From Ochotona curzoniae (lineage: Eukaryota; Chordata; Mammalia; Lagomorpha; Ochotonidae): a DNA stretch of 64,000 nt. The translations under genes were made by a program, and so were the position numbers. Below the pieces are notes generated by a model. It had not been told where the DNA came from and did no database searches. It was given only the letters and a program-made list of their open reading frames with translations. This document shows, piece after piece, positions 44,361-56,295 of the stretch. Each line of letters starts with the position of its first letter. Position 1 is the stretch's first letter. The stretch lies in contig NW_024465751.1 in the NCBI RefSeq assembly GCF_017591425.1, forward strand, positions 6,200,001 to 6,264,000. The letters run 5' to 3'.

Positions 44361-44595
44361 AGCTCCTATTTGTTGCTTCATTCACCAAAGGATTACAAGA
44401 TCTGATTCAGGGCCAGACCAAAGACTGAGGTAAGAATTCAACTCTCGGACCTAGTGTGGGTAGCAACTACTTGGGGTTCCCACTAGTAGGAACCTGGAAT
44501 AAGGAGCTGGACCCAGAGGTTTAAGCATAGGCGCAATGAAATACGATTCAGGCTTCCTAGCAAAGGGCATAGCCACTAGAATATTTTACATAGGA
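44361..44595 (-). repeat. Older C SINE body attached to the purine tract
   Basis: GAGCTCCTATTTGTTGCTTCATTCACC, GATCTGATTCAGGGCCAG, AAACTACTTGGGGTTCCC-like and AAGGGCATAGCCACTAG blocks show a diverged minus-strand C SINE whose CT-rich tail region became the tract at 44100-44360. Confidence 0.65.
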
Positions 44596-45367
44596 AACAC
44601 AATTTGGACCCTATTCAGCAAACCCATAATTGGAAGGCAAACTGAGACTTTAAGATTTCAAACTACATAAAAAATTTTAAATATTTTCTACTCCATTTTA
44701 ACATTTTTCATTTATCCAATCAACTTTTTCCATTCATAGATATTAAGTAAAAGAGTTCTATTGACTCAAGGAATTATAGTAAATAAGAAATACATGTAGT
44801 TGTAGTTATTCTAGCTTATGAAAAGGCCTTCTGTATGTGACATATTTTCCTACAATGTTATTCACCTTAAAGATCGGTGTGTTTTATTTGATGACACTGA
44901 ACAGACATTTGGTGAAATGTGGAAATTCTCGATGAGTGGGCAATTTCCAGCTGTTTATTTTTTCTTTGTTCTGATTATTGGAAAATGTATTGTTCTTCCC
45001 AAATGAGTCAATTGAAATGAAAGAAATAAATAAGTTGAGCCAATGCATATGTCTGTAGAAACATCAAAGTTCACAAAATTCCTGCTGCTTTTCTAGTTTT
45101 AGAACTTCCTCCAAGAGGGTAGGGTCTGGACTCGAGCCACTGAGTTCTAAATGTGTCTGGGATTGTTCACTCCGCAAACCGTGTATTCATGTACCTCTGG
45201 AGCCACTCCTTGTATTCTCCTGACTAATAATTGCGCTGACTCCCTCTTGCTTCCAGTGCGAGGTCCTTACCTAGAGTTCTTTGAAGACGTGTCTAGATTG
45301 CTGCTGTTGAAAACACACACCTTAGTAAGAACGTTTCCTGTGGATTAGGAGCTTGTTTAGTTTACAA
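44596..45367. other. Unique DNA
   Basis: No repeat or gene recognised. Confidence 0.45.
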
Positions 45368-45560
45368 GCTTTTTCACACACATTATCTCATTTAAACTAG
45401 GTAATAAACTTCTTTGCATCCCTTTTATAGTTGAGAAAGCTGAAATTCAAAGACTGAAAGTAATTTGATTGAAATTCTTTGATTAGTAATAGGTATATCT
45501 AATATTTGAGTGAGGGACTACTGGGTTCAAGTCCAGAGGTCTTTTCTGAAACACCAACAC
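45368..45560 (-). repeat. MIR
   Basis: TTATCTCATTTAAACTAGGTAATAAACTTCTTTGCATCCCTTTTATAGTTGAGAAAGCTGAAATTC-like order of the reverse MIR, ending GGGTTCAAGTCCAGAGG. Confidence 0.8.
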
Positions 45561-45619
45561 CACATAACCCACATTTCGTTTTCCCTTTTGGTTTCCTCAC
45601 ACCATGCATGTCTTACATT

Positions 45620-45745
45620 ACTTTTTATGAATTTCTTTAACAAATAGTTTATTGAGTATTCATTATACGCTGGGCAATTGTTTAAAAATAGACAAACTTT
45701 GTGGAAAAGCACAAGGCTCATTCTGAGGGTACTTGGGGTTGGGAT
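45620..45745 (-). repeat. L2 3' end
   Basis: TTTCTTTAACAAATAGTTTATTGAGTATTCATTATACGCTGGGC corresponds to the reverse L2 end (AACAAATATTTATTGAGTGCCTACTATGTGCC). Confidence 0.8.
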
Positions 45746-47001
45746 TTAACCACCAAGAATGCTCACACACTGAGGCTTGCACTTGAAAGCCCTCATGCAT
45801 GGTTTTCACATGCATACCACACAGCATGCAAAACTCAGAGAACCTCAAACACCCACTTTTGCAAGCTTCCATTGGTTAATTGCACAATTATCAGTAAGCA
45901 GTGTGACGGTGTGAACATGTGCTCTGAATAATTGCCACTATTTCCCAAGGAGTGAGCGAGTATTTATTTACCACATTATTATTGCAAAAAAAAAGTGTGT
46001 AATTTTGCTGGTAACTGTGTAATTAACTTGTACCTTACTATGTTATTTTAGCTTGAACTACATCTGGAGACTTCTAAAGAGCGGTTAGGAACTGCCGAAC
46101 AGGCTTTGTGGTCCTGTGCGAGAGAGAGTGTCTGTGTTGAATGCATTTGTAGCTGATTATTTTTGAGCCAACTGTTGGTATCTGTTTCAGTTCACTGTGG
46201 GCTTGTGTCTGAGAATAAGCTCTTTTATAGTACGAATCTCTTCTCTCTGCCTATGAAAGTACTTTCACTGGCTGTATGACTTTACCTGTAGGATTTGCTG
46301 AACTTCAAGCACAATACATATCCCTTACGTACTTCATAAAGTGTGAGATTCATGATGCAGTCCTGAGTGGGCTGCGCAGTCATCTGGGAAGGGAGGTCAT
46401 TGCAGAACCCATTTTACGAGACTCGCTTGTCTGACTTGATGGAATGAGTCAGTGTTTTCACTCTTATTTATACGCTGCATGTAATAATACCATCATATGA
46501 AACACTGGAAAATAGAGAAATGCATTATCCTTGTTTTACCGAGTTAAAACCCATTAACATTTGGGAAATATCCTTTTTGTCTTTTTCTTTAAATAGTAGT
46601 AGCCATGGTGAGGAGAAAGTTCTGAATCTTTCTTCCATGATTAATCTTATGATGTTTGTTCTATACTCTAACGTAGGTTCATCAATTCCCTATGAAATGG
46701 AATCACAGAGTACTCTTCCCCATTCCATCCAAGAAGTATAGCTAAAGATTCTGCACATTGTCTATGAGACGAACAGGAGGAGTCTCTGAAAAGTGGAGAG
46801 CGAAGACGGGATGGCTGAGGACTTTGAGACTTGTTGAATCACGTGGCAGTGAGATCCTGATCTTGTTTTGGTCTCACATACTCAGATTGAATCATGAAGA
46901 AACTAGTTATGTAGCAAATTGAAATAAACACAAACAAAAACATTGCAAGTATGATTTCTAGTTCTAGTCATAGGACAAAAATAGATCACCTAATAAAAAA
47001 T
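45746..47001. other. Unique DNA
   Basis: No repeat or gene recognised. Confidence 0.45.
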
Positions 47002-47376
47002 CAAGTTGAATTTTACTTATTTGAGAGGCAGAGAGATGGAGATGAAAGGATAGAGGAGAGAAGGAGATGAGAGAGAAACACTTCCTTCTGCTGGTTCATT
47101 GTCCAAATGCCTGTAAGAGATGGGATGTGGGCAGGCAGGTCTGAAGCTAGGAGACAGGAGGACTACCCAGGTGTTTCAGATGGATGGGAAGAACTCAAGC
47201 TGGTAACCTGGAGATGAGAACCCTATCTAGTGTGGCAGGAACCTAGTTACTTGAGTCATCACTACTTTCCCAGGGTCTGCAGTCACAGGGAGCCAGTGTC
47301 AGGAAGCAGAGCTAGGGACTGAATCCATGTACTCCAGTGTGGGCTAAGGGTATCTTAACTTCTAGACTAAATACGC
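47002..47376 (-). repeat. Older C-type SINE
   Basis: TTTTACTTATTTGAGAGGCAGAGAG, TTCCTTCTGCTGGTTCATTGTCC, CAGGTCTGAAGCTAGGAGACAGGAGG, CACTACTTTCCCAGGGTCTGC and GGAAGCAGAGCTAGGGACTG. An older subtype with longer body; the head is degraded. Confidence 0.8.
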
Positions 47377-48237
47377 ATTACTAAGAAAGAAATGAATTAG
47401 GCATCCGTTACAACAAAGAAAAGAAAAAATTCAGTAGGTCCAGTTCATCTTATAAACCAAAGCTTCAGGAGAAGCTGAGACTTTTATCCTCACTAAGTTA
47501 TAAGGAAGTGTCCCAACTTTCTCATTGGGGCAGTATCAGGGAAGACCTTCACACTGACGGTAATAATTAAGGCACCCCCTTACCCACTGACCTGCCGCTG
47601 TGTTTCATCACCCACACCCACCATTAGCTAAGCTGGTATTAACAGGGACCTATGGATGAGCTGATCTTACATGTGACCTAGCAGCAATGCAAATGGTTAC
47701 ACTTGTATTACCTAAAACTTCTCTCCAGCAGTCAAAACCCTTCCCTCACCCCCTAGGAATCCATGGATTTGATTCTTTCCCTTTGGTATTACCTGATGAA
47801 CAGAATTTTTACTAAGCAAGATATACTTGACATTGATCCAAATGTTTACTGAGTATCATTCATTGTCTGGAAGAACCTAAATTTATTATTTACTATCCCC
47901 CCTTTTTTTTTTTGCAATCTAAACTCTGTGTTTTGTGCATCAGGAAACAATACATGGTGTATATGGACTTGGAGCTGTAACAGTAATGAGCTAGTGGTGA
48001 TTTCTTTCTCCTTCGGGCTTGTTATCAGTAGAAGTCTGCTAAAACAGATTGAAATGAGACTCGGGATCTGGTAATGCAGGATATCCAGGATTCACTGAAA
48101 AACAAAATCAGTTATCCTGGAAAGGATTAAGAAAATTTTGAATGAGGAACTACACCCAAGGAACATTAACATTTAGATGAGATCTCGATAGTGATGTACA
48201 TATGACTGCAACTTTTTTTCCCCAGATATGTAAGTGG
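47377..48237. other. Unique DNA
   Basis: A short C/T-rich patch at 47898-47912; otherwise unrecognised. Confidence 0.45.
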
Positions 48238-48357
48238 TCTTTAAAAAGTTCAAGGAAGATGCATACTATGAAAAGTATGCAAGGATTTTAAAATTATTAG
48301 GCATCAAAAATCAGATCTGTTAGCTCAAGTTTCACAATCTTTTTGAAGTTCCCTCAT
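48238..48357. mobile_element. Possible mariner-type MITE with imperfect inverted ends
   Basis: The left end TCTTTAAAAAGTTCAAGGAA and the right end CACAATCTTTTTGAAGTTCC are imperfect reverse complements. The body (GCATACTATGAAAAGTATGC, GGCATCAAAAATCAG) resembles a repeat I remember as common in lagomorph genomes. Family not identified; a diverged L1 piece is the alternative. Confidence 0.4.
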
Positions 48358-49164
48358 ATAAAGCTCTATGTTAGTCATACCACCATATATTCAGTTTAAC
48401 AAAAATGAAAATCTCAAGGTATCTGCAATTATATTTGCAATAACTAAATATAAAGAAACTTCAGCATCTTCCTAGAAAATTAAATTAAAAACAGTGAAAG
48501 GCAGTTTTGAAGCCTCCTAGGTCATTTTCTTTTTCAGCATCAGCAGTTGTGTGATCGTAAGTGACCTGCGAGCAGGTAGCAGTCATCTCTAGAATCCGTG
48601 TTATCGCTACCATCATACTTCAGAAGCTGCAGCACTGGGGCAGTTGGGGCAGTACAGAATAATAAATACTATGAGTATTTCCTACAGTATTTGGGATACA
48701 ATTTTAAAATTGCTTTCCAGAAGTGAGTTTTCCTTTTAGCTAGTTTATAATGCTACTGCGGATTGTAAAGTACTTCTATGCCCCAATATGTTTGAGAAAA
48801 GTACTTAGTTGACTGCTCTCAGTTGGTTCCACTTGGTTCAGATATCTAGTTCTGATAATTGAAGGGTTTGCATTTACTTGAGACTTCATAATTATGGCAT
48901 ATAGGATTAGCTGTGCACAACTTAACCCACGCTATTTGCAGTTCACTGAACCTCCCTTTAAACAGTTACGTGTATTTATGACAAGTATAAGTACTAGTCA
49001 TTTATAACTAAAGTGTGGTTCTGATAATTACTACTTACTTCATTTACTAAAGCACTGATGCCATCCACAAACAGGATGACTGGAAGCTATTTCTTCTCTA
49101 ACTCTGGTTGGACTCCTCTTTTGATATTGTTTCCCATCTGTTATTTTCACATTGTCTTCTTCAG
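48358..49164. other. Unique AT-rich DNA
   Basis: No repeat or gene recognised. Confidence 0.45.
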
Positions 49165-50590
49165 TTGCGTATGTTTTTTTCTATTCTACACTTTGTTATT
49201 ATTACTCTCCATGATACAGTTTGGTAGGTATGGGGATTATCCATTCTACTTCCCCTTCCTCCCTCTTCATTCCAACCTTCCCACTATTCCCTCTACATTA
49301 TTACAATTGTACTGTTCTTCAACAACAGTCACAAGGCTATTTTAGTATATCATGCCATTGTAGGTATAGGTAATGATGGAAAATCTAGAATCAAATTGTC
49401 AAAGGGCATTTGACAGTCTCATTGGCAGTCCTCCTTTATTTGAGAGTAGAGATGCATACTGCAATGTAGCTTCGCTTTCTGGCATGCTAGTCTCCATTAT
49501 ACAGTTCCTCTAGTGAATATATGTAAAACACATGTGCCCATATATCTCTTTACCTTGTATTTTGCATGAAGGTCATTTTTATAAGAAATAATATATGACA
49601 TTTGTCCTTTTAGAATTAGCTTATTTCACTGAGCATAATAGTCTTTAGTTGCGACCATTTGGTTGCAAGTGGTAACATTTTATTCTTTTTAATGGCTGAG
49701 TAGTATTCCACGGTGTAGATGTACCACAGCTTCTTTATCCACTCCTCTTTTGACAGGCATCTAGGTTGTTTTCATGTCTTCACTATTGATGATTGTGCTA
49801 CTAAGAGCATAGGATTACAGGTAACCTTCTTATACACAAATTTCATTTCCTTTGAATATAATCTAGGGATTGGACAGCTGGGTCGTAGGCTAGGTCAGTT
49901 TTCCTTAGTCTTAGTATTCTCCATGTTGACTTTCATAGTGACTGCACCAGTGGACACTCCCACAACGGTGGAATAGGTTACCTTTCTCCCCCCATTCATG
50001 CTAGCACATGCTGTTGGTTAATGAGTTCTGAATGTAGACTGATCTCATTGGGGTTAATTTGAAACTCAGTGTGGTTTCTATTTGCATATCCCTAATGGCT
50101 AAGGAGCCTGAGCATTTTAAAATATGTATGTTACCCATGTGAATTTATTCTTTTGGGGAAAGTCTGCTCATTTCTTTGCACGTTGTTGTTTTGCTGTCAC
50201 TGAGTTTTTGAAGCTCTTCGTAAATCCTGGATATTAGTGCCCTATCGATTGTGTAGTGAGCAGAGATTCTCTTCCATTCTCTTGGTTGCTTCTTCGCTTT
50301 GTTCATCGTTTTTTGTTTTTTTGTTTTTTGATGTGCAAAGGTTTCTTCGTTTTCTGTAATTTTAATTTGTTTATTTTGGCTTTGGCTGAAGACATTAAGG
50401 AATAGCCAGACAAGGTATATTTTTAAATCATTATAATGCTCCTATTCTACACTTATATCTAGATTTTGTGTTGATGTACTGGTTTAATTCTCACTTTGTC
50501 ATAGTATAATTTGAGTTGTTACGAACTTCTTAAAGTGTGCACTTTGGCTCTGGTGTCTTCAGTTACTGATTTTCTATAGTTGTGATGACT
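49165..50590 (-). mobile_element. Older lagomorph L1, 3' UTR to late ORF2 region
   Basis: The minus-strand 3' end (plus TTATTATTACTCTCCATGATACAG...) is homologous to the young L1 ends. ATTCCACGGTGTAGATGTACC at about 49707-49727 is the plus-strand reverse of the L1 'tacaccatggaat' phrase near the ORF2 end. Upstream ORF2-like T-rich sequence follows (GGCTGAAGACATTAAGGAAT, TTGATGTACTGGTTTAATTC). Frames are broken throughout. The 5' limit near 50590 is approximate. Confidence 0.75.
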
Positions 50591-51429
50591 TCTTGTCCTA
50601 TTTGTCATTGCTATTTGTATGCAAAATTTTACTCCAAGAAGATGCAGTATTCTATAGGGCTTTTAACATATAGCATGGCTGCTGTACTGCTGGCATGCTG
50701 AAGTGCTTTTTGCACTGCCCTGCTACACTGTCTTTTCTTTTGCTTCTCTTGGATCTTGTTTGAACATGAGCAGTTTCTAGATAGGGATCACCCTAAAAAA
50801 TCTGCTGGAATCAGAAGCCTTCTATTCCTTTTTAACTTCTCCCGTGCCGTAACACATAGATACTTTTCCACTTACTTTTCAGATCACTTTCTGCAGGAGA
50901 TTTCAACATGCCCATTTTTTATTTCTATTTTTAGATTTTTATTTTTACATTGCCATAACTTCTCCTACATAATTTCATTTGCTTAATTACGTTGATGATT
51001 TACGTTGTGGGTGCCTTCATTCACTATAGTATCTGGGTCCCGATTCACTAAGATGAAAACCCCCAAGCAAAAAAATTATGTTTTTCTTATTGAAACAACC
51101 CACATCCTACAAGGGATCTTGCAGTTTATAGATAGACACTGGAGGGAAGGAAAGCAAGAAGAGAGGGAGGGAGGGAATGAGGAAATTCAAGCGACATGGA
51201 TTCAGTAAGCTATGTAAATAAGGCAAGACCTGAACAGCAGAGATGATAACAGAGCTAGCAACTTTCCTCTAAAGAGTGACGCAGTGCTTTGATATTTTGC
51301 CTTTGGGCTTCACACCTACTTGGGGACCCCTTCTACCATTCTGACCTTGCCTTATTTCCATGGTATATTGAATACAGGTCTGTTACATACATTCATTCCT
51401 TTCCTCCCTCCTGTCTTTCCCCCCTTCCT
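50591..51429. other. Unique DNA
   Basis: No repeat clearly recognised; a purine-rich (GGGA)n patch at 51142-51185. Confidence 0.4.
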
Positions 51430-51660
51430 TCCAATGTCTATTGATCACTCATTAAGTGCTAACTCCCTTTGTATTGTTTGGAATGCTTCAACGAGCAAAA
51501 AATACATTCTTGCTTTTTAGTGTATGGGGAACCAGTCCCTACAGTCACAGTCACATAGTAATTTTAGGTATATACATGTTATAAACTATAAGTAACATTC
51601 TTAAATAATTGAAATTATATGTGACTGGTGAGAGCTATGGAGAAAAGTATAAGGAAATAC
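51430..51660 (-). repeat. L2 fragment
   Basis: TATTGATCACTCATTAAGTGCTAACTCCC, then GAGCAAAAAATACATTCTTGC and GGTGAGAGCTATGGAGAAAAGTATAAGG follow the reverse L2 3' region (ATTGAGTGCCTACT... GTGCTATGAAGAAAA). Confidence 0.7.
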
Positions 51661-51726
51661 AATTGATTTTAGATGATCGGGACTGCTATGCTACTTTTAA
51701 ATGGTGTATTAATGTAGAGCTCATTG

Positions 51727-51990
51727 GTCTAGGTGTAGTGGTAAAGTGAGTTAAGCATGCTTGTTGGGATGCTTGCATCCTCCTTCTGAGTGGCTGTTCA
51801 AGTCCCAGTTGCTCTGGGCTCTGATGTGACTGCTACTCACATGAGCAAGTCAGATGGAATTGCTGGTTCCTGGCTTCAACTTACTCCAGCACAAGCTGTG
51901 GAGATTCAGGGTGAACTTGCATATGCAACATCTCATACTCTCTGTTTCTCCCTTCTCCGTGTCCTCCTGCTTTTAAAGCAAATCAATCTT
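51727..51990 (+). repeat. Old C SINE, plus strand, internally deleted
   Basis: The head GTCTAGGTGTAGTGGTAAAGTGAGTTAAGC is followed by GTTCAAGTCCCAGTTGCTC, GGAATTGCTGGTTCCTGGCTTC, and a CTCTCTGTTTCTCCC / AAAGCAAATCAATCTT tail. The central CCCAAG block is missing. Confidence 0.75.
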
Positions 51991-53549
51991 TTTTTTTTCC
52001 TTTCCTTTCTTTGTTTTTTAAACTAATTTAGTGGTAATAGAACAGTCTTGATGTGTTTGGAATAAGATGGTGGGACAAAAAAAAGGCTAATACGGGTTCT
52101 CTAAGGTGCAACTTGTTATGTGTGGCTGAGTAACAAGAGTCAGGGCAATAGGAGGTGAGGTGAGGCAGCAGGAATGCCAAATCAAAGGCACTGTATGCCA
52201 TTGCTGGACATCTGTTAAGTCAGTGCAATTGCTCTATGTCATAGCAAGGTGCAAAAAAAAAATTGACTTGCACCTTTTTCTATATGTTCGAAGAAAATCA
52301 TCATTTAGTCAGTTAATGTTAGCCAAACCATTTAGCCACACCCTGATGCATGGATATACCAGAAATACTCTATATGGTTTTTAAGAAGGCTTGGGATAAT
52401 TTTAAAACTGTTCAATCAACCTGGTAAAAATGAATTAAACATTTACAAATGTGTTAAATATTAGAAATATAAGAACCAAAATTGTCTATCAAGTAATTGT
52501 ACATATTTGTGCATTCACAAAATCTGTCATTTCCTCTTTCATGTTAAGAGCCATAGCTGAACTACAGATGGCAACTTTTTTGAATATAATTATGAGAATG
52601 GCATCTCAAACATTCTGAAATTGTCCTTATGAGTAAAACATTATCTGTTTGGCCAGTAGCATGAGTGCAGTTCAGTGTTCTTAGAGTGGGAACAAAGTCT
52701 TAGGAAATCCTGGCCTTGTGGCAGGCATCTGGAACAAAAAGTGGTTCCTCTGGAAGAGACTTTCACGGTGGTTCCATCAAGAACCACAAACGGGAGAGGA
52801 GTTCTTGCAGGGAGATAACTCTACTTCCATGAGGCTCTGATATCGTTTGCTGCCCTCTTCCTTCCCTCTTGATCACAGAAGCGTGCTGGATTGCTTGAAA
52901 GGGAGACTAATGAAATCGTGGGCCCCAAGTTTCATTTATTCTCTTGGTGCTTAATGGATTATTGATAGTAACATCGACTGTCAACCTCTCACAGCTGCTC
53001 CCGACATCCCTTTGGATCCTTCTGCCACATTGAAAAACTTTCTGAATAAGGGAATTCTGAGACAATGCACATACTGTTTCCGTCTTTTTGTGACAGTCTT
53101 ACGTGAAATCTTGGAGAATCAGGATGTACATGGGAAATCTTGTTTTGGAGGGTAGTGGCACCCTCACTAGCACTGACCAATGCATCTGTGTGGCAGAGGT
53201 TCCGTGTGAGGGCTTGGGGAGTACATCTCAGAAGCGAGTCCTCTTCTGGCACCCCGCACTTCTCCTCAAGTGTGTTAAGCTAACTAGTTAGTTGGGTGAT
53301 ATTTGGGTAAATCTTGAGAACTCAGAATGGCTCTAGAAGCAGACTGGGTCCAGGTCATTGTTGCTTGGATCCCTTATTTTTGCAGTGAAGAGATTTGGCC
53401 TTTCTGATGAGTTGGCATTAAGAATGACCGCACTACTGGGTGAACCATGTGGTGTCTTAGGTGATTCTGGGATCTTCTCATTTCACTCTAAGTAAAAGCA
53501 AAATACCATACTGAGTTTAGCTCGCTTTTGCCGTCTGCCCCCAGACCTA
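51991..53549. other. Unique DNA
   Basis: No repeat or gene recognised in about 1.5 kb. Confidence 0.45.
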
Positions 53550-53970
53550 TGCTTTCCTCCTTAACTTGTTCTCGTTTGCTCGGCTTTGCTCCATTCTGCT
53601 GACTTTCATGTTCACTTCCTGAACATCTTTGGGTTCTTTGCACTACTACTCTCCTGCCTTGCATGCTCTTCTTTGGTCATTTTTTTCCAAAAACTCCTCA
53701 GTGGCATCTTTTGTGACCATCCTATTCAGAGTTCAACTATCATCCCAAGCTTTCATTTCCCCTTCCTTTTTTCCTTTCTATGCACTCGTTGCTTTGACAC
53801 GTTGAATTGCTTCCTGTTTTATCTTGCTTAATCTCCACAGCTTCTACTGAAATGTACATTTCATAAGGGCAGGGATTTTGGTTATTTTGATTGTTAGTAT
53901 ATTTTGGCATTTTGAATTATGCCAGTCACACGATAGAATTCAATAAATGCTTACTGAGTGACTGAATGCA
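53550..53970 (+). repeat. L2 3' end, long
   Basis: Pyrimidine-rich body (TGCCTTGCATGCTCTTC, CCTTCCTTTTTTCC), then TGTACATTTCATAAGGGCAGGGATTTTGG and AATTCAATAAATGCTTACTGAGTGACTGAATG, the standard L2 tail. Confidence 0.85.
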
Positions 53971-54699
53971 GGATTTTAAAACAGATGAGTGATTTTCATA
54001 GGGAAGTGGGAGAAAGCATTGTTTAATGAGAACAAGTGAGAGCGAGAGCAACAGCAAGATTGGGAGATTTGAGAAGCTGACAGATTTCCTAAAGCCTTTC
54101 CCATTTCCATATCCACTCTCATGTGTATGACCTCTACTTCCTGCTCATGGTCTAGTCCTAAAAAAATCTCCATATCCTTAAACTGCTCTAAATGGCTTTG
54201 TCTTAATCACTCAAAGGAATTTCTACACCAAAGGCATGGAATCAAGCTAGGAGACGCTAATTGTTTTCTCAGCACCCAGGGTACCTTGGAGAATGAAGTT
54301 CCCATGTAGCAGTTTTGTGGATCCTCTGCCCTGCTTCCTCTCTCAGATAACTAGGTCACCCATAACCACTATTTCCCAGGGGGCAAACGGGAGAGCACAC
54401 AGAAATCCCTGCTTCCTCTCTCTCTGTTTTTCAAGCACCACTGAATACCTCCTAATGATTTCATCTGCTTGGAGGTCTGCTAGCTTTTCCACTCTCATGG
54501 AAGGTGGTGGCGCCAGGGGCTGATGCATGCTCTGACTACTGACTTGAAACATGCTTTGATGAATTAGCACGACTTGGCCAACCATTTACTTTAAATGTTA
54601 CCCTTGATTCTTCCTCTAGCAAACAATTAAGGAGCAGTAGTGACTTCCTGCAGGGGCGACCAATGCCTTCTGCCTTCCGTGGAAACACTTTGGCATTCT
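53971..54699. other. Unique DNA
   Basis: No repeat or gene recognised. Confidence 0.45.
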
Positions 54700-55110
54700 T
54701 CCAAATGATGTATGTATGAACTGGGAGCACCAATTTCCTTTGCCCCCGAGCATCCAAATAAATAAACATAGAAATGCACAAAATATAATGCATTTGCACT
54801 ACCAATGAGGAAACCAATCTAGGTTACCAGCAAGTCCTTTGACTCGACAGGGAAGACTGGAAAGGCATCCTTGAACTTTGAAATGCTGCGAGCCAAGCAG
54901 CAACAGGAGGACACATGAATAACCAGTCCGAGTGACAAGATGCATGTCCTGTTTGCTGAGTGAGTAGCCTGGTCCAACCTCAAAAGCTCCTGAGTAAGAG
55001 GAAAATGTCTCTTTAACAGCATTAAGGGACAATTTATTATGTGTATCCTTCCAGGGAAGCACAATGTCAGTGCAGGCCCATTGCATTTGCATTATTTCCA
55101 GACAACAGCA
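54700..55110. promoter_or_regulatory. Candidate conserved non-coding element with octamer motif
   Basis: Repeat-free block containing ATTTGCAT (in GCATTTGCATTATTTCC near 55084), CAATAAA-like and ATAATGCATTTGCAC phrases. Overlapping open frames of 81-97 codons on the minus strand (54799-55092) are present but carry no known domain. A regulatory role is inference. Confidence 0.22.
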
Positions 55111-55639
55111 GAGCAGAAAGGGACACTGATTTATTTCTGAGCCAGCACAGGTGAATTTAATGTCTGTTGGGACTGAGCCAGGGAGGGTTTAACCCATTCT
55201 GAGGCTCTCTGGAGCTGTAGAGGCAGCTATGAGTTTTTGGAATGTTCCTATCCATGTCTTAGGTGAAATTCAGTTTTGCTTAGCCAATACATGCACATTT
55301 ATTATTTGTGAATGCTCTTTCAGTACACAGAGGGAAGGACAAGTTCTGCTTTTGAAATGGAAAATATGGTTTATGCCCTCTCTCAGGTAATTTCTTTTAA
55401 GACTCATTTATCTCTCTGGCAAAATGGACCTAATATTACTAGCCCATAATATAATCACGTGGAACGAATCAGCAATTGAATTAAACAGTGTTTTGGGAAT
55501 TGAATAAATATCATTGATTTAGAGTGACACTAATTTGGAATTCATGGAGTACAAGTATTCTTTGGATTGTCTTTGGGTATAGTATCTCCATTAGGTTAAC
55601 TAACAGAGAGCTTTTCCTTGGAAGAATCATCTGGAAAGA
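55111..55639. other. Unique DNA
   Basis: No repeat or gene recognised. Confidence 0.45.
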
Positions 55640-55890
55640 GGTCATTAAAGTTTCTCTTTGAATATTGGCATTAGACAGTCATGAAACACAAAACGTAACA
55701 GTGGGACTTACCTTGGTGACCGATTCTCAAAGCCTCCTGTGTGATAGAGAAACTGGCTTGGGGAAGCAACACACACCATACATCCTGGAGGAAGAAATGA
55801 ATCTGAATTATCTTTGCTCTTTGTTCCTTATCAGTTTGTGTCAAAAGGCCTTGCACACAGTAAGTGTTCAATAAATGTTGATAGAGTTAT
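55640..55890 (+). repeat. L2/MIR-type 3' end
   Basis: AAGGCCTTGCACACAGTAAGTGTTCAATAAATGTTGATAGAG, the shared 3' tail. The 5' part is uncertain. Confidence 0.75.
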
Positions 55891-56144
55891 AGAATCAATC
55901 ACTGTCAAACCCAGCCATTGTAACTGCTGATGATGGAAGGATGAATTTTTCTCCTTGATATCCTAGCATTTTATTCAAATATGAATCATTGAAAGTATGT
56001 CTGCTGATTGCCTGAGTTTGTGAAAGACAGCAGGACTCCCATACTGACAATATCCCAACAAAAGCCCGTTTCAACTTCTGACAGCAATTTTTGAAAGTTT
56101 TGAAGAACATTTATTATTAAGCCATTATGACAATTTTAGCAAAT

Positions 56145-56295
56145 GTTGTCTAGCACATTATCTTATGTAACTTACCTAAGGTCTTAATGAAGTAGGCATA
56201 ACATTTATTTCCCAGAATAAGAAATTGAGATTGAGCATTGGAATGGTCCAAGTGACTAATAGTGGATGGCCTGTCAAGACTGGAACTTCATCTAC
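56145..56295 (-). repeat. MIR
   Basis: ACATTATCTTATGTAACTTACC, ATTTATTTCCCAGAATAAGAAATTGAGATTGAG and AAGTGACTAATAGTGGATGG follow the reverse MIR core. Confidence 0.7.

Noticed and set aside
44041..44388. Serine/leucine/proline-rich open frames on the minus strand (115 and 97 codons)
   Set aside because: Translation of the purine microsatellite; all three frames stay open because the tract lacks stop codons on that strand.
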